Positions 20,317 through 29,680 of a stretch of 64,000 nt of DNA are shown piece after piece. Numbering within the stretch: the stretch's first letter is position 1; each line of letters starts with the position of its first letter. Source of the stretch: Sphingopyxis alaskensis RB2256 (GTDB lineage: Bacteria; Pseudomonadota; Alphaproteobacteria; Sphingomonadales; Sphingomonadaceae); assembly GCF_000013985.1 (NCBI RefSeq), contig NC_008048.1, positions 930,001 to 994,000 on the forward strand. The letters run 5' to 3'. The notes under the pieces were generated by a model. The model was not told where the DNA came from. It searched no databases and saw only the letters and a program-made list of their open reading frames with translations. Position numbers and translations under genes: made by a program.

Positions 20317-22383
20317 TTATTTCTTCAAATAACTATCCAGCCAGTTGAACACCGTCCGGTGCCACTGGACGCTGTTCGCCCCCTTCAGCACCCAGTGATT
20401 CTCGTCGGGAAAGACGAGCAACTGCGACGGCACCCCGCGGCGCTGGAGCGCGGTGAAGGCGGCGAGGCCCTGGCTGTAGGGGATGCGGAAATCCTTCTCG
20501 CTCGTGATGACGAGCATCGGCGTTTTCCACTTGGCGACATGGTTCACCGGGTTCCATTTTTCGGGCTCGCTGCGTTCCCACCACGGACCGCCATGATCCC
20601 ATTCGTCGAACCACAATTCCTCGGTCTCGAACGCCATGGCGCGCAGGTCGAACACGCCGTCATGCTGGACGAGGCATTTGAAACCATCGGTCCACTGACC
20701 CGCGATCCAGTTCATCATATAGCCGCCATAGGAGGCGCCGAGCGCGCAGGCATTATTGATGTCGAGCTGCGCATCCTGCTGGCCCGCGGCGGCGAGGCCG
20801 AGCTTCAGATCTTCGAGCGGCTTGCCGCCCCAATCCTGGTTGATGCTGTCGGTGAAGGCCTGACCATAGCCGGTCGAACCGTGGAAATCGACAGTGACGA
20901 CTCCGTAACCCTGCTGCGCGAAGAGGCGCGGGTTCCAGCGTGTCGACCAGCTGTTGCCAAAGCTGCCCTGCGGCCCGCCATGGACAATGAAAGCGACCGG
21001 CAGCTTTTCGGTCGCCTTCGCCGGTTTCAGGATCATGCCCCACACCGTGTCGCCCTTCGCACCCGCAAAGCGGATCTTTTCGAGCTTCACCGGGTCGAAC
21101 TCGGCGAGACGGTCGGCGTTCACGCTGGTGAGCTGGCGGACCTTGCCCTTTCCATCGCGCACGAACAGGTCGGTCGGCGCGAGCGCGCTGTTACGCGAAT
21201 AGAGCAAGGCCCCGCCGGGGAGCGGGGTGACGTCGCCGATATTGCCTTCGAGCGTTTCGGGTGAGGCCTTGAGCTTCTCGACCCTGCCCGTCGTCACATC
21301 GACGCGAAACACGGGATGTTCGAGAACGTCCTGCGCGGTGACATAGAGCGACTTGCCATCGGGTGCCCAGGCGATCGAGCCGACCGAGCGATCCCACGCA
21401 TCGGTGAGCTTGCGCGTCTCGCCGCTTTCGAGGTTGCGCAGCATCAGCACCAGCCGATCCGCTTCATAGCCGGGACGCGCCATCGCCGCATAGGCGAGCC
21501 ATTTGCCGTCGGGCGAGGGGGCGGGCAGCGTGTCGGTCGCCTGATTGTTCGCGGTCAGGTTCACCGGCATCATCCGGCTGTCGACGAGCCAGCTGTAGAT
21601 ATCGAGGTTGGTCGACATCGGCTCGTTCCGGTCGGCCTTGCGCAGCGTGAAAAAGACGGTGCGACTGTCGGTGCCCCATGCGAGTTCTTCACCGCCGCCG
21701 AAGGGTTTGGACGGCGTATCGCCGACCAGCCCGGCATCGGCCGCGCGCGCAGCGGTCGCCTTGCCGCCTTCCAGATTGAAGATGAAGGGGCGGCTGTAGG
21801 TGCCCGGCGTTTCCCATTCGTCCCAGTGGCGGACGAAGCCGACGCCATCCTTGTAAAGTCGGCCGCTGCCGGGGCCGACGAGCGCGCCCTTGTCCTTCGC
21901 CTCGCAACCGAAGTCGGTGCATTCCTTGGGGATGTCGCCCCAGGCGAGCAGCTTCGTCGCGTCGGGCGAAATCTTGAAACCCGCGACATCGGCCCTGGTG
22001 TCGGTAACCTGCATCGCGGCGCCGCCGACCTTGGGATCGACGCGCCACACCTCGCTTTTGCCCGAAGCGTTCGAGAGGAAATAGAGGATGCCGTCCTTGT
22101 CGAAGGCGGGTGAGGTTTCGTTCTTGCCCGCGGTGTCGGCGATCGGGATCGGCTTGGCGCCTTTGGCATGACGGTCGACGAGCCAGAGGCCGGTCGAACG
22201 CTTGTAGCTGCCCGCCTCGGTCTCGGTCATCTGGAAAACCACCCAGCGCCCGTCGGGCGATGCGGCGGGTGCGGCGACGCGCTTCAGCGTCGCGAGGTCC
22301 ACCTCGGTCATCGGGCGGGCCATGGCGGGGGAGGAAAGGGCGGCGGCGAGCGCGAGCGCGCTGGTCAGGAGAAGGTTACGCAT
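20317..22383 (-). CDS. S9-family prolyl oligopeptidase-like serine peptidase, exported
   Basis: This 688-residue protein has a clear signal peptide (MRNLLLTSALALAAALSSPAMA), a beta-propeller region with WD40-like TolB repeats up to about residue 400, and a C-terminal alpha/beta hydrolase domain. The catalytic triad can be placed: S551 in GASYGGYMM, D631 in SEKDFRIPYSQG and H663 in FPDENHWVLKG. Members are dipeptidyl- or acylaminoacyl-peptidases that trim peptides in the periplasm. Sphingomonads often carry many. It likely works on peptides for uptake; no adjacent transporter is present. A family A repeat follows the stop. Confidence 0.9.
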   Translation of the reverse strand: MRNLLLTSALALAAALSSPAMARPMTEVDLATLKRVAAPAASPDGRWVVFQMTETEAGSYKRSTGLWLVDRHAKGAKPIPIADTAGKNETSPAFDKDGILYFLSNASGKSEVWRVDPKVGGAAMQVTDTRADVAGFKISPDATKLLAWGDIPKECTDFGCEAKDKGALVGPGSGRLYKDGVGFVRHWDEWETPGTYSRPFIFNLEGGKATAARAADAGLVGDTPSKPFGGGEELAWGTDSRTVFFTLRKADRNEPMSTNLDIYSWLVDSRMMPVNLTANNQATDTLPAPSPDGKWLAYAAMARPGYEADRLVLMLRNLESGETRKLTDAWDRSVGSIAWAPDGKSLYVTAQDVLEHPVFRVDVTTGRVEKLKASPETLEGNIGDVTPLPGGALLYSRNSALAPTDLFVRDGKGKVRQLTSVNADRLAEFDPVKLEKIRFAGAKGDTVWGMILKPAKATEKLPVAFIVHGGPQGSFGNSWSTRWNPRLFAQQGYGVVTVDFHGSTGYGQAFTDSINQDWGGKPLEDLKLGLAAAGQQDAQLDINNACALGASYGGYMMNWIAGQWTDGFKCLVQHDGVFDLRAMAFETEELWFDEWDHGGPWWERSEPEKWNPVNHVAKWKTPMLVITSEKDFRIPYSQGLAAFTALQRRGVPSQLLVFPDENHWVLKGANSVQWHRTVFNWLDSYLKK

Positions 22384-22521
22384 GAAAGCGGTTTAGCGAC
22401 GACGCGAGCGCGATCAAGCGCGTTCGTCGCGGACCGGCGGCCTTCGCCCAGCGCGTCCGCATGGCCCGCCGCGGCGGCCACCCGGATATTCTGCACCGAA
22501 CGCCGCCTTTCGACGGGCTCG

Positions 22522-22536
22522 CTAACCTTCCTTTAA
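22522..22536 (+). promoter_or_regulatory. Possible CtrA-binding site before the PilZ gene
   Basis: CTAA at 22522-22525, seven bases, then TTAA at 22533-22536 followed by CC differs in one base from the full CtrA site TTAA-N7-TTAA(C). It ends 23 bases before the start codon. CtrA controls motility and cell-cycle genes in alphaproteobacteria, and PilZ proteins often act in motility, so the placement makes sense. The match was made by eye. Confidence 0.45.
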
Positions 22537-22559
22537 CCAGTCAACTCCCACAAAAACAT

Positions 22560-23051
22560 ATGCCCATTTACGGACATTTCCTCCCCTTGGCGCCGAATGG
22601 CGACAAACGCCAGGACGTGCGCCGCAAACTGAGCCTGCTTGCCCGTGGCGTGAAGCATGACGGGACGGGTATCGCGGTCCAGATCCACAATATATCGGGA
22701 ACGGGACTGCTGTTTGAAAGCGACATCCAGCTGGAACCCTGTGACCGGATCGAAATCGAGCTACCCCATGCGGGCGGCATCACGGCGGTCGTCATCTGGG
22801 CCAGCGGGCGGCTTTTCGGCTGCCAGTTCGAAGGCCCGGTATCCCCGGCGACGCTGAGCGCGGTGGAGTTGAAAAGCGCCGTCGCCCCGCCTCCTGAGGT
22901 CCAAGAGTCGGGCGCCGAACCGGCACTGGATGAATCCCCCGACGATGCTGCGCCCGAGCCGCTTCAGGAGGTGATCGACCGCAGCCGCGAACAGATCGCC
23001 CGTGCCGCGGGGCTTGGCATCGACCGGGTCCGCATCATCGTCGAATATTAG
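22560..23051 (+). CDS. PilZ-domain protein, probable c-di-GMP effector
   Basis: The protein has 163 residues from the ATG at 22560. Residues about 15-105 match a PilZ fold: an early RxxxR-like DVRRKLSLLARG, then VQIHNISGTGLLFESDIQLEPCDRIEIELP, where the D/NxSxxG motif is NISGTG, and a final beta strand GCQFEGPV. The remaining part is an acidic, proline-rich linker and a helix (EVIDRSREQIARAAGLG). PilZ proteins bind cyclic di-GMP and alter motility or polysaccharide export. No partner gene is adjacent. Both halves of the binding motif look usable, so nucleotide binding is plausible. Confidence 0.82.
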   Translation: MPIYGHFLPLAPNGDKRQDVRRKLSLLARGVKHDGTGIAVQIHNISGTGLLFESDIQLEPCDRIEIELPHAGGITAVVIWASGRLFGCQFEGPVSPATLSAVELKSAVAPPPEVQESGAEPALDESPDDAAPEPLQEVIDRSREQIARAAGLGIDRVRIIVEY

Positions 23052-23088
23052 GCAAGGAACGGGGGCCACGCGACGCTGCACGCTGATC

Positions 23089-24375
23089 CTAGCGTACCAG
23101 CACACCGCCCTTCATAACATGATCGATCGCCTCGAGCGCCGTGATGTCGGCGAGCGGGTCGGCCTTTACCGCGACGAAATCGGCATAGCGGCCGGGGACG
23201 ATCGCGCCGATGTCGCTGCGGCCCATTTCTTCGGCGGCGTGGCCCGTCGCCGACTGAATCGCCTGCATCGGCGTCATCCCATATTGAACCATATTGCGGA
23301 ATTGCCGCGCATTCAGTCCGTGCGGATAGACGCCGGCGTCGGTGGCATAGCCGATGTTGACCCCCAGCTCGACCGCGCGGCGAAAGGCGGCGCGCTGGGC
23401 GTCGGTCGTCTCGCGGTTCTTGCGCAGATATTCGGCGGGCCAGCCCTCCTTCGTCCCGATTTCGTCGATATAGTCGCCGTTGTAGATATCCATCGCGAGC
23501 CAGGTGCCGTGCTTTTTTGCGAGTTGCAGCGCTTCCTCGTCGGCGACGCTGGCGTGTTCGATGCTGTCGACCCCGGCGCGAATAGCGGTCTTGATCCCTT
23601 CGGCGCCGTGGGCGTGCGCGGTGACCCGCTTGCCGCGGGCGTGGGCGACCCTGACGACCGCCCGCAACTGATCCTCGGTGAGTTCGGGCGCGCCGGGTTC
23701 GGTGCCGATCGCGAGCACCGCGCCGGTGGCGATCGTCTTGATGAAATCGGCGCCTTGATCGAGAAGGAAGGCCGCTTTTTCCGCCGCTTCCTCGGACGTC
23801 ACGGCGACGCCCAGCCGCATGTCGGGCGGTAGCTGCTCATTGGGGATGACGCCGTTGAGCTCGCCGCCGCCCTTTGGGATGGTGATATAGGCGCCCGCGA
23901 CCCACATGCGCGGCCCCGGCACGTCGCCGCGGTCGATCGCGTTGCGCAAGGCGACGTCGGTGAGTCCGCGATAGGTGCCGACATCGCGCACGCTGGTAAA
24001 TCCGGCTTCCAGCGTCACGCGTGCGTTGCGCGCGCCGACGAGCGCGGTTTCGGCGGGCGACGCCTTGATCGGCGCGGCGAGGTCGGCGCTCTGGCCGAGG
24101 TCGGCTAGGTGCGTGTGGAGGTCGATCAGGCCGGGCAGGACGGTGAAGGCGGACCAGTCGAGCCGCTTCGCGCCATCGGGCGTCGGCCCGCATGGAGCCA
24201 CCGCCTTGATGCGTTCGGCCTCGACGGTGATGCACTGGCCGGTACGGACCTCGCTGGAGACGCCATCGATCAGCCGTCCGGCCTCGATATAGAGATTTTC
24301 GGCCGACGTCGGCGATGCCGCCAAAAGACTTGTCGCGAGCGCAGCGCTCAGATGGCGCTGTCGAAAGCGTTGCAC
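23089..24375 (-). CDS. Metal-dependent amidohydrolase, exported
   Basis: The protein has 428 residues if started at the GTG at 24375, which has GGGGGAT upstream and gives a good signal peptide (LSAALATSLLAASPTSAEN). The metal ligands of the superfamily are present: HTH in GLIDLHTHLADL, later histidines in VTAHAHGAEG and SIEHASVADE, and an aspartate in GYATDAGVYPHG. It resembles imidazolonepropionase-like and prolidase-like amidohydrolases that cleave small amides or dipeptides in the periplasm. The start overlaps the end of the upstream metalloprotease gene by 28 bases. The exact substrate is unknown. Confidence 0.85.
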   Translation of the reverse strand: MQRFRQRHLSAALATSLLAASPTSAENLYIEAGRLIDGVSSEVRTGQCITVEAERIKAVAPCGPTPDGAKRLDWSAFTVLPGLIDLHTHLADLGQSADLAAPIKASPAETALVGARNARVTLEAGFTSVRDVGTYRGLTDVALRNAIDRGDVPGPRMWVAGAYITIPKGGGELNGVIPNEQLPPDMRLGVAVTSEEAAEKAAFLLDQGADFIKTIATGAVLAIGTEPGAPELTEDQLRAVVRVAHARGKRVTAHAHGAEGIKTAIRAGVDSIEHASVADEEALQLAKKHGTWLAMDIYNGDYIDEIGTKEGWPAEYLRKNRETTDAQRAAFRRAVELGVNIGYATDAGVYPHGLNARQFRNMVQYGMTPMQAIQSATGHAAEEMGRSDIGAIVPGRYADFVAVKADPLADITALEAIDHVMKGGVLVR

Positions 24376-25256
24376 TGGCGCGGATCCCCCGTTTGCAGGC
24401 CGCGGCGCAGCCAGGTCATGCGTTGCTCGCTCGTCCCGTGGGTAAAGCTTTCGGGCACCGGACGCTGTCCCGCCGAGCGCATCAGCGTGTCGTCGCCGAT
24501 CGCATTGGCAGCGCGCATCGCTTCCTCCATGTCGCCCGGCTCCATCACCGGCTGGCCCGCGCTGTTGCGCGCCCGCGCCGCCCAGACGCCGGCGTAGCAA
24601 TCGGCCTGAAGTTCCATGCGGACCTGAAGCTGGTTGCCCTCGGCCTGCGAGCTGCGCGCCTGCGCCTGGCGCACCTGATTTGCGATGCCGCTGATCGTCT
24701 GGATATGATGGCCGACTTCGTGTGCGACGACATAGGCCTGCGCGGCGTCGCCCGCGGCGCCGAACTTGCTGTCGAGCTCACGGAAGAAGTCGGTGTCGAG
24801 ATAGACGCCCTGATCGGCGGGGCAATAAAAGGGGCCCATGGCCGAGCTTGCGGACCCGCAGCCGGTCCGGTCCACGCGATTGGAATAGAAGTAGAGCGTC
24901 GGCTGCCGATATCCGTCGATCAGGCTGGCCCACACCTGATGCGTCGATCCGAAGACGTTGCAGGCAAAGCGCTCGGCCTCGGTATCGCAGGCGACGCCCT
25001 GCGGGGCGCCGCGGCTGTCGGCCATGGGATCGGCGGTGCCGCCGCCCATGCTCAGCATGTTGGCGCCGGGGCCGAGCAGGAAAAAGGCGACCGCGCCGAG
25101 CAGCAGGATCGTCCCGCATCCCATCTTGCGGCCGAGCAGCATCGGCAGGAAACCGATCAGCAGCCCGCCAAGACCGCCGCCGCCCCCGCCGAACCCGCCG
25201 CCGCCCCGGCCCAGATCGCGAATATCGTCTCCGGGATCATAATCGTCGAGGCGCAT
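24348..25256 (-). CDS. YpfJ-type neutral zinc metallopeptidase, membrane-anchored
   Basis: The 302-residue protein starts with MRLDDYDPGDDIRDLG, a glycine-rich linker and one transmembrane segment (GCGTILLLGAVAFFLLGPG). The catalytic part has HEVGHH in AYVVAHEVGHHIQT as its zinc site, with downstream ADCYAGVWAARA supplying the third ligand region, and a late GTSEQRMTWLRRGLQTGDP. These features match the family of putative neutral zinc metallopeptidases (UPF0042-like YpfJ/KPN_02809 group). The role is unknown in most bacteria. It overlaps the following amidohydrolase gene. Its glycine-rich N-terminus is common in the family. Confidence 0.88.
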   Translation of the reverse strand: MRLDDYDPGDDIRDLGRGGGGFGGGGGGLGGLLIGFLPMLLGRKMGCGTILLLGAVAFFLLGPGANMLSMGGGTADPMADSRGAPQGVACDTEAERFACNVFGSTHQVWASLIDGYRQPTLYFYSNRVDRTGCGSASSAMGPFYCPADQGVYLDTDFFRELDSKFGAAGDAAQAYVVAHEVGHHIQTISGIANQVRQAQARSSQAEGNQLQVRMELQADCYAGVWAARARNSAGQPVMEPGDMEEAMRAANAIGDDTLMRSAGQRPVPESFTHGTSEQRMTWLRRGLQTGDPRQCNAFDSAI

Positions 25257-25580
25257 CGGGCTTCTCCACCGGTGAAGGATCGTTTCGGCCCGAGTGTTAC
25301 AGCAGCATCGGGCAATTGGAAGGGGCTTGGCGATTATCCCCTTACCATAAGGAGACCCCACTCGTCATTGCGAGGACCCCGGACTTGATCCGGGGGACGA
25401 AGCAATCTCCAGCCATCGTTCGGCTGCTACGCAAGCTGGAGATTGCTTCGCTGCGCTCGCAATGACGCCTACGGATGCGAGCGGGATAAGCGCCAAGGGA
25501 CTTCGCAGCGGGCAAGCCATTGCAATAGGGCGTGTTGCGGTGCACAAATCGCGCATCCGCAACTCAAGGATCGCGACTCC
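25257..25580. other. Divergent intergenic region with a family B repeat
   Basis: This 324-base gap separates the metalloprotease and patatin genes, which read apart. About a third is the family B repeat at 25363-25467. The rest shows no gene. AAGGA lies nine bases before the patatin ATG and serves as its ribosome-binding site. Confidence 0.6.
25363..25467. repeat. Family B palindromic repeat, copy 1
   Basis: CGTCATTGCGAG at 25363-25374 and CTCGCAATGACG at 25456-25467 are exact inverted ends. Inside, GAAGCAATCTCCA and TGGAGATTGCTTCG are a second inverted pair. A second copy with the same ends and inner arms lies at 62212-62304. This is a well-known style of dispersed palindrome in alphaproteobacteria. 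Confidence 0.9.
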
Positions 25581-26738
25581 ATGCCCCGCCGAGCCACCCG
25601 CGCCGCGCTTCCGCTTCCCGATCTGGTCGTGCTTGTCCTGCAGGGCGGCGGCGCGCTCGGCGCGTTTCAGGCGGGGGTGTATGAGGCGCTGATCGACCTG
25701 GGGATCGAGCTCGACTGGGTCGCGGGCATTTCGATCGGCGCGGTCAATGCCGCGATCATCGCGGGCAACGAGCGCGATCAGGCGGTCGGCAAGATGCGTG
25801 AGTTCTGGGAAGGTGTGTCGTCGGCGCTGCCATCGCTGCCGATCCCCGACACTGACTGGGCGCGCGAATGGTCGCATATGGCCGCGGCCGGGCAGGTGAT
25901 GGCGTTCGGCGTGCCGGGCTTTTTCACTCCGCGCTTTCCGCCGCCCGCCTTTGCCGAACGCCAGACGCCCGAGGCGATCAGCTTTTACGACACGGCACCG
26001 CTTGTCGAGACACTGAACCGACTGGTCGACTGGGACCGGGTGAACAATGGCAAGGTTCGCCTGTCGGTTGGCGCGGTCGCGGTGGAGACGGGCAATTTCC
26101 GTTATTTCGACACGACCAGTGATACAATTGATGCGCGGCATATTTTGGCATCGGGTGCCTTGCCGCCGGGCCTGCCGCCGGTCGAGATCGACGGCCATTG
26201 GTATTGGGACGGCGGGCTGGTGTCGAACACCCCGCTCGAACATGTCGTCGCGGCGGCGCATGAGGATATGCTGGTGTTCCAGGTCGACCTTTTCCCCGCG
26301 CGCGGGACGCGCCCGCACGATCTGGAAGAGGCCTGGTCGCGCGAGAAGGACATTCGCTATTCCAGCCGCACGCGGCGGATTTCGGATGGGCTGGTGCGGC
26401 GCCGCAAGGAGCATCGGCTGGTCGACCGGATGCTCGCGAAACTGCCCGAAGACCTCGCCGAGCTGCCCGAGGTGAAGGCGGTGCGGCGGATGGTCGACTG
26501 CAAGGCGCTCAACGTCGTGCAGCTCATCCACGAACCGCCCGCCTGGCAGACCGGCGCGCGCGATTTCGAGTTTTCGCGCTCGACGATGGAGGTCAACTGG
26601 GCGCTCGGCCGCGATGCGGTCGAAGCGGCGATGAAGGACGGCCATCTGCTCGCCGAAAGCATCGCCGAGGGACGGTCGGACAGCTTCGCGGTGCAGGCCG
26701 ACGGGCTGAAGCCCAAGGCCGACAAGGATATTCGCTGA
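25581..26738 (+). CDS. Patatin-like phospholipase
   Basis: The protein has 385 residues from the ATG at 25581. It has the patatin oxyanion loop QGGGALGAFQAGV, the nucleophile elbow GISIG with S51, and the catalytic aspartate D210 in WYWDGGLVSN. This catalytic dyad hydrolyses acyl chains from lipids. The C-terminal part has the DUF3734-like region found in bacterial patatins near polyhydroxyalkanoate genes. The next gene is 3-hydroxybutyrate dehydrogenase, 26 bases downstream, and the pair is often neighbours in sphingomonads and rhizobia. A role in lipid or PHB-granule turnover is therefore reasonable but unproven. Confidence 0.9.
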   Translation: MPRRATRAALPLPDLVVLVLQGGGALGAFQAGVYEALIDLGIELDWVAGISIGAVNAAIIAGNERDQAVGKMREFWEGVSSALPSLPIPDTDWAREWSHMAAAGQVMAFGVPGFFTPRFPPPAFAERQTPEAISFYDTAPLVETLNRLVDWDRVNNGKVRLSVGAVAVETGNFRYFDTTSDTIDARHILASGALPPGLPPVEIDGHWYWDGGLVSNTPLEHVVAAAHEDMLVFQVDLFPARGTRPHDLEEAWSREKDIRYSSRTRRISDGLVRRRKEHRLVDRMLAKLPEDLAELPEVKAVRRMVDCKALNVVQLIHEPPAWQTGARDFEFSRSTMEVNWALGRDAVEAAMKDGHLLAESIAEGRSDSFAVQADGLKPKADKDIR

Positions 26739-26764
26739 TTCTCCCCCACCGAAAGGACAAGGAC

Positions 26765-27550
26765 ATGCACCTTAAAGGCAAGACTGCGCTCGTCACCGGA
26801 TCGACTTCGGGCATCGGGCTCGGCATCGCCAAGGCCTTTGCCGCCGACGGCGCGAACCTCATCATCAACGGCTTTGGCGATGCCGACGCGATCGAGGCCG
26901 AACGCAAGGAGCTGGAAGCGATCAGCGGCGGCAAGGCTGCCTATGACGGCGCCGATCTGACCAAGCCTGACGAAATCATGGCGATGTTCACGCGCGCGGA
27001 GGCGGATTTCGGCGGGGTCGACATCCTCGTCAACAATGCGGGGATGCAGTTCGTCTCGCCTGTCGAGGATTTTCCACCCGAAAAGTGGGATATGATCATT
27101 GCGCTCAACCTGACCGCGGCCTTTCACACGATCCGTCATGCGGTGCCGGGGATGCGCAGGAAGAAGTGGGGACGGATCATCGGCACCGCCTCGGCGCACT
27201 CGCTCGTCGCCTCGCCCTTCAAATCGGCCTATGTCACCGCGAAGCACGGGCTGGCGGGCCTCACCAAAACGGTGGCGCTCGAAGTGGCGGACGCCGGAAT
27301 CACCGTCAACTGCATCAGTCCGGGTTATGTCTGGACACCGCTGGTCGAGAATCAGATTCCCGACACGATGAAGGCGCGCGGCATGACGCGCGAGCAGGTG
27401 ATCAACGATGTGCTGCTCGCGGGGCAGCCGACGAAGCAGTTCGTCACGGTCGAGCAGGTCGCGGCGCTCGCCGCTTTCCTCACGCGCGACGAGGCGGCGA
27501 ACATCACCGGCGCGAACCTCAGCGTCGATGGCGGCTGGACCGCGGCCTGA
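26765..27550 (+). CDS. 3-hydroxybutyrate dehydrogenase
   Basis: This 261-residue short-chain dehydrogenase has the NAD-binding TGSTSGIGLGIAKAF, the NNAG motif in ILVNNAGMQFV, the active-site serine in GTASAHSLVAS and YVTAKHG with the catalytic tyrosine and lysine. The late segment SPGYVWTPLVENQIPD is characteristic of 3-hydroxybutyrate dehydrogenases, in which the C-terminal lid closes on the substrate. It interconverts (R)-3-hydroxybutyrate and acetoacetate in the cytoplasm, the last step of poly-3-hydroxybutyrate breakdown. It follows the patatin gene closely on the same strand. Confidence 0.9.
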   Translation: MHLKGKTALVTGSTSGIGLGIAKAFAADGANLIINGFGDADAIEAERKELEAISGGKAAYDGADLTKPDEIMAMFTRAEADFGGVDILVNNAGMQFVSPVEDFPPEKWDMIIALNLTAAFHTIRHAVPGMRRKKWGRIIGTASAHSLVASPFKSAYVTAKHGLAGLTKTVALEVADAGITVNCISPGYVWTPLVENQIPDTMKARGMTREQVINDVLLAGQPTKQFVTVEQVAALAAFLTRDEAANITGANLSVDGGWTAA

Positions 27551-27622
27551 TGCGGCGGCCTTGAGCATTCTCCTTTGCCACCCTAAGGTTAACCAAACAG
27601 GGCCGGGGAGAAACGGAGAATC

Positions 27623-28267
27623 ATGGGTCGCACCATCTGGGTTTTGGCGGTGGCGCTCGGCGTCACCCTGGGCGCGTGCCGGGCCGTGGTGCCCGCTATA
27701 CCGCCATCGGCGGGTGATGCAGCGGAGGCGGGCGGAACGTGGCGCGCGACGGCGACCGATGCCGACAAGCAACGAATTCGCGACTGGTACGGCAGCTGGC
27801 AGGCCGCGCTCGCCGATGCGCGTGCGAAGGGACACGGCGCCGAAATCGACGATGAGGGGGCGTTGCTCCAGCCAATGGCCGCGCTGCCCAACGCGCACCT
27901 GCCGGCGGGCGACTATCGTTGCCGGACGATCAAGATCGGCGCGAAGGGGCGCGACGGGCTGGGCTTTATCGCCTATGGCTGGTTCCGCTGCCGCGTCACG
28001 GCCGAGCAAGGGCTATCGAGTCTCACCAAGCTGACCGGGTCGCAGCGTCCCGTCGGACTGATCTTTCCCGACAATCTGAGGCGTCAGATTTTCCTCGGCA
28101 CGCTTGAGCTTGGCGATGAAAAAATGGCGATCAATTACGGCAGCGACCGGATGCGCGACATGGCGGGGCTGATCGAGCGGATCGGCGACAATCGCTGGCG
28201 GCTGGTGCTGCCCGCGCCGGCTTATGAATCGCTGCTCGACGTGATCGAGCTGGTTCCGGCAAATTGA
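27623..28267 (+). CDS. DUF4893-type lipoprotein
   Basis: The 214-residue protein begins with a lipoprotein signal (VALGVTLGAC, lipobox LGAC, cysteine 19), so it should be anchored in the outer or inner membrane. The mature part has WRATATDADKQRIRDWYGSW and GDYRCRTIKIG, patterns I associate with the DUF4893 family of alphaproteobacteria. Its function is not known. A half CtrA-like TTAACC lies at 27589-27594, but it is not a full site. The stop TGA at 28265-28267 lies 14 bases before the next start, with a strong GGAGGAGAG between them, so it is probably cotranscribed with the M20 gene. Confidence 0.75.
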   Translation: MGRTIWVLAVALGVTLGACRAVVPAIPPSAGDAAEAGGTWRATATDADKQRIRDWYGSWQAALADARAKGHGAEIDDEGALLQPMAALPNAHLPAGDYRCRTIKIGAKGRDGLGFIAYGWFRCRVTAEQGLSSLTKLTGSQRPVGLIFPDNLRRQIFLGTLELGDEKMAINYGSDRMRDMAGLIERIGDNRWRLVLPAPAYESLLDVIELVPAN

Positions 28268-28281
28268 TGGAGGAGAGAGGG

Positions 28282-29598
28282 ATGATGCGCGCTTTCTGGA
28301 TGGGCGCGGCGGCGCTGGCGCTGGCGGTGCCGGCATCGGCACAGACGCTGCGCGGCGAGGTGCAGGCGCAGATGCCGTCGCTGATGGCGATTTATGACGA
28401 TCTGCACGCCAATCCCGAACTCAGCTTCATGGAGGTGCGCTCCGCGGGGATATTGGCGGCCGAGGCGCGCAAGCTGGGGTTCGAGGTCACCGAAAAGGTT
28501 GGCGGCACCGGCGTCGTTGCGGTGATGAAGAACGGGCCCGGTCCGATCGTGATGGTGCGTGCCGACATGGACGCGCTGCCAGTTACCGAACAGACGGGGC
28601 TGCCTGGGGCGTCGAAGGTGCGCGTCACCACCGCCGAGGGCGTCGAAACGGGCGTGATGCACGCCTGCGGTCACGACACGCACATGGCCGCCTGGGTCGG
28701 CGTGGCGCGGTTGATGGCGGCGAACAAGGATAAATGGTCGGGCACGCTGGTGATGATCGGCCAGCCCGCCGAGGAACGTGGTGCCGGCGCCCGGATGATG
28801 CTTGAGGACGGGCTGTATACGCGCTTCCCGAAGCCCGAATATGTGCTGGCGTTCCACGATGCGGCACAGTTTCCCGCGGGCATGATCGGCTATGCGCCGG
28901 GCTATGCGCTCGCCAATGTCGACAGCGTCGACATCCTTGTGAAGGGCGTCGGCGGCCATGGCGCCTATCCGCAGACGACAAAGGATCCGATCGTGCTGGC
29001 GAGCCGCATTGTCGGCGCGCTGCAAACGCTGGTGTCGCGCGAGATCAGCCCGCTCGACAGCGCGGTGGTGACGGTCGGCAGCTTTCACGCTGGCGCCAAA
29101 CACAACATCATTTCGGACGAGGCACGGCTCCAGCTGACGGTGCGCAGCTATACCGACGCGGTGCGCGATCATCTGCTGGACGGCATCGCCCGCATCGCCA
29201 AGGGTGAGGCGATCGCGGCGGGAATGCCCGAGGACCGGATGCCCGTGGTGACGGTGCAGAAGGACGAATATACGCCGGCCACCTTCAACACGCCCGAGTT
29301 CACCGAAGACATGGCGACCTTTCTGAAGACCAGCTTCGGCGAAACGCGCGTCGTCAAGGTTCCGCCCGTGATGGGGGGTGAGGATTTCGGCCGCTTCGCG
29401 CGCGCGGACAAGGATATAAAGAGCCTGATCATCTGGGTCGGCGGCGTCCCGCAGGCCGAATTTGATGCGGCGAAGAAGGAAGGGCGGACGCTGCCCAGCC
29501 TCCACTCGCCCTTCTGGGCGCCCGACGCGCCAGCGGTGATTTCGACCGCGACCGAGGCGCTGACCGCGATGGCGATGAAGCTGATGGGGCAGCGATAG
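28282..29598 (+). CDS. M20-family metallo-amidohydrolase, exported
   Basis: The protein has 438 residues from the ATG at 28282, behind GGAGGAGAG. A signal peptide (MMRAFWMGAAALALAVPASA) is followed by the M20D pattern: LHANPELSFME, MVRADMDALPV with the metal-binding aspartate region, MHACGHDTHMAAWVG with metal histidines, and QPAEERGAGARMM with the glutamate pair. A dimerisation domain lies in the middle, and MGGEDFGRFA supplies the last ligand region. Such enzymes cleave N-acyl amino acids or small peptides such as hippurate. It is probably periplasmic and in an operon with the lipoprotein ahead of it. Confidence 0.9.
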   Translation: MMRAFWMGAAALALAVPASAQTLRGEVQAQMPSLMAIYDDLHANPELSFMEVRSAGILAAEARKLGFEVTEKVGGTGVVAVMKNGPGPIVMVRADMDALPVTEQTGLPGASKVRVTTAEGVETGVMHACGHDTHMAAWVGVARLMAANKDKWSGTLVMIGQPAEERGAGARMMLEDGLYTRFPKPEYVLAFHDAAQFPAGMIGYAPGYALANVDSVDILVKGVGGHGAYPQTTKDPIVLASRIVGALQTLVSREISPLDSAVVTVGSFHAGAKHNIISDEARLQLTVRSYTDAVRDHLLDGIARIAKGEAIAAGMPEDRMPVVTVQKDEYTPATFNTPEFTEDMATFLKTSFGETRVVKVPPVMGGEDFGRFARADKDIKSLIIWVGGVPQAEFDAAKKEGRTLPSLHSPFWAPDAPAVISTATEALTAMAMKLMGQR

Positions 29599-29680
29599 AC
29601 TGGGGGCTGGTTTCGTCCGGAAGCTGCCGCTCCGCCCCGGCACGGAGGAGCAATCGAAGCGCGGTGGAGGGGTCCTGACC

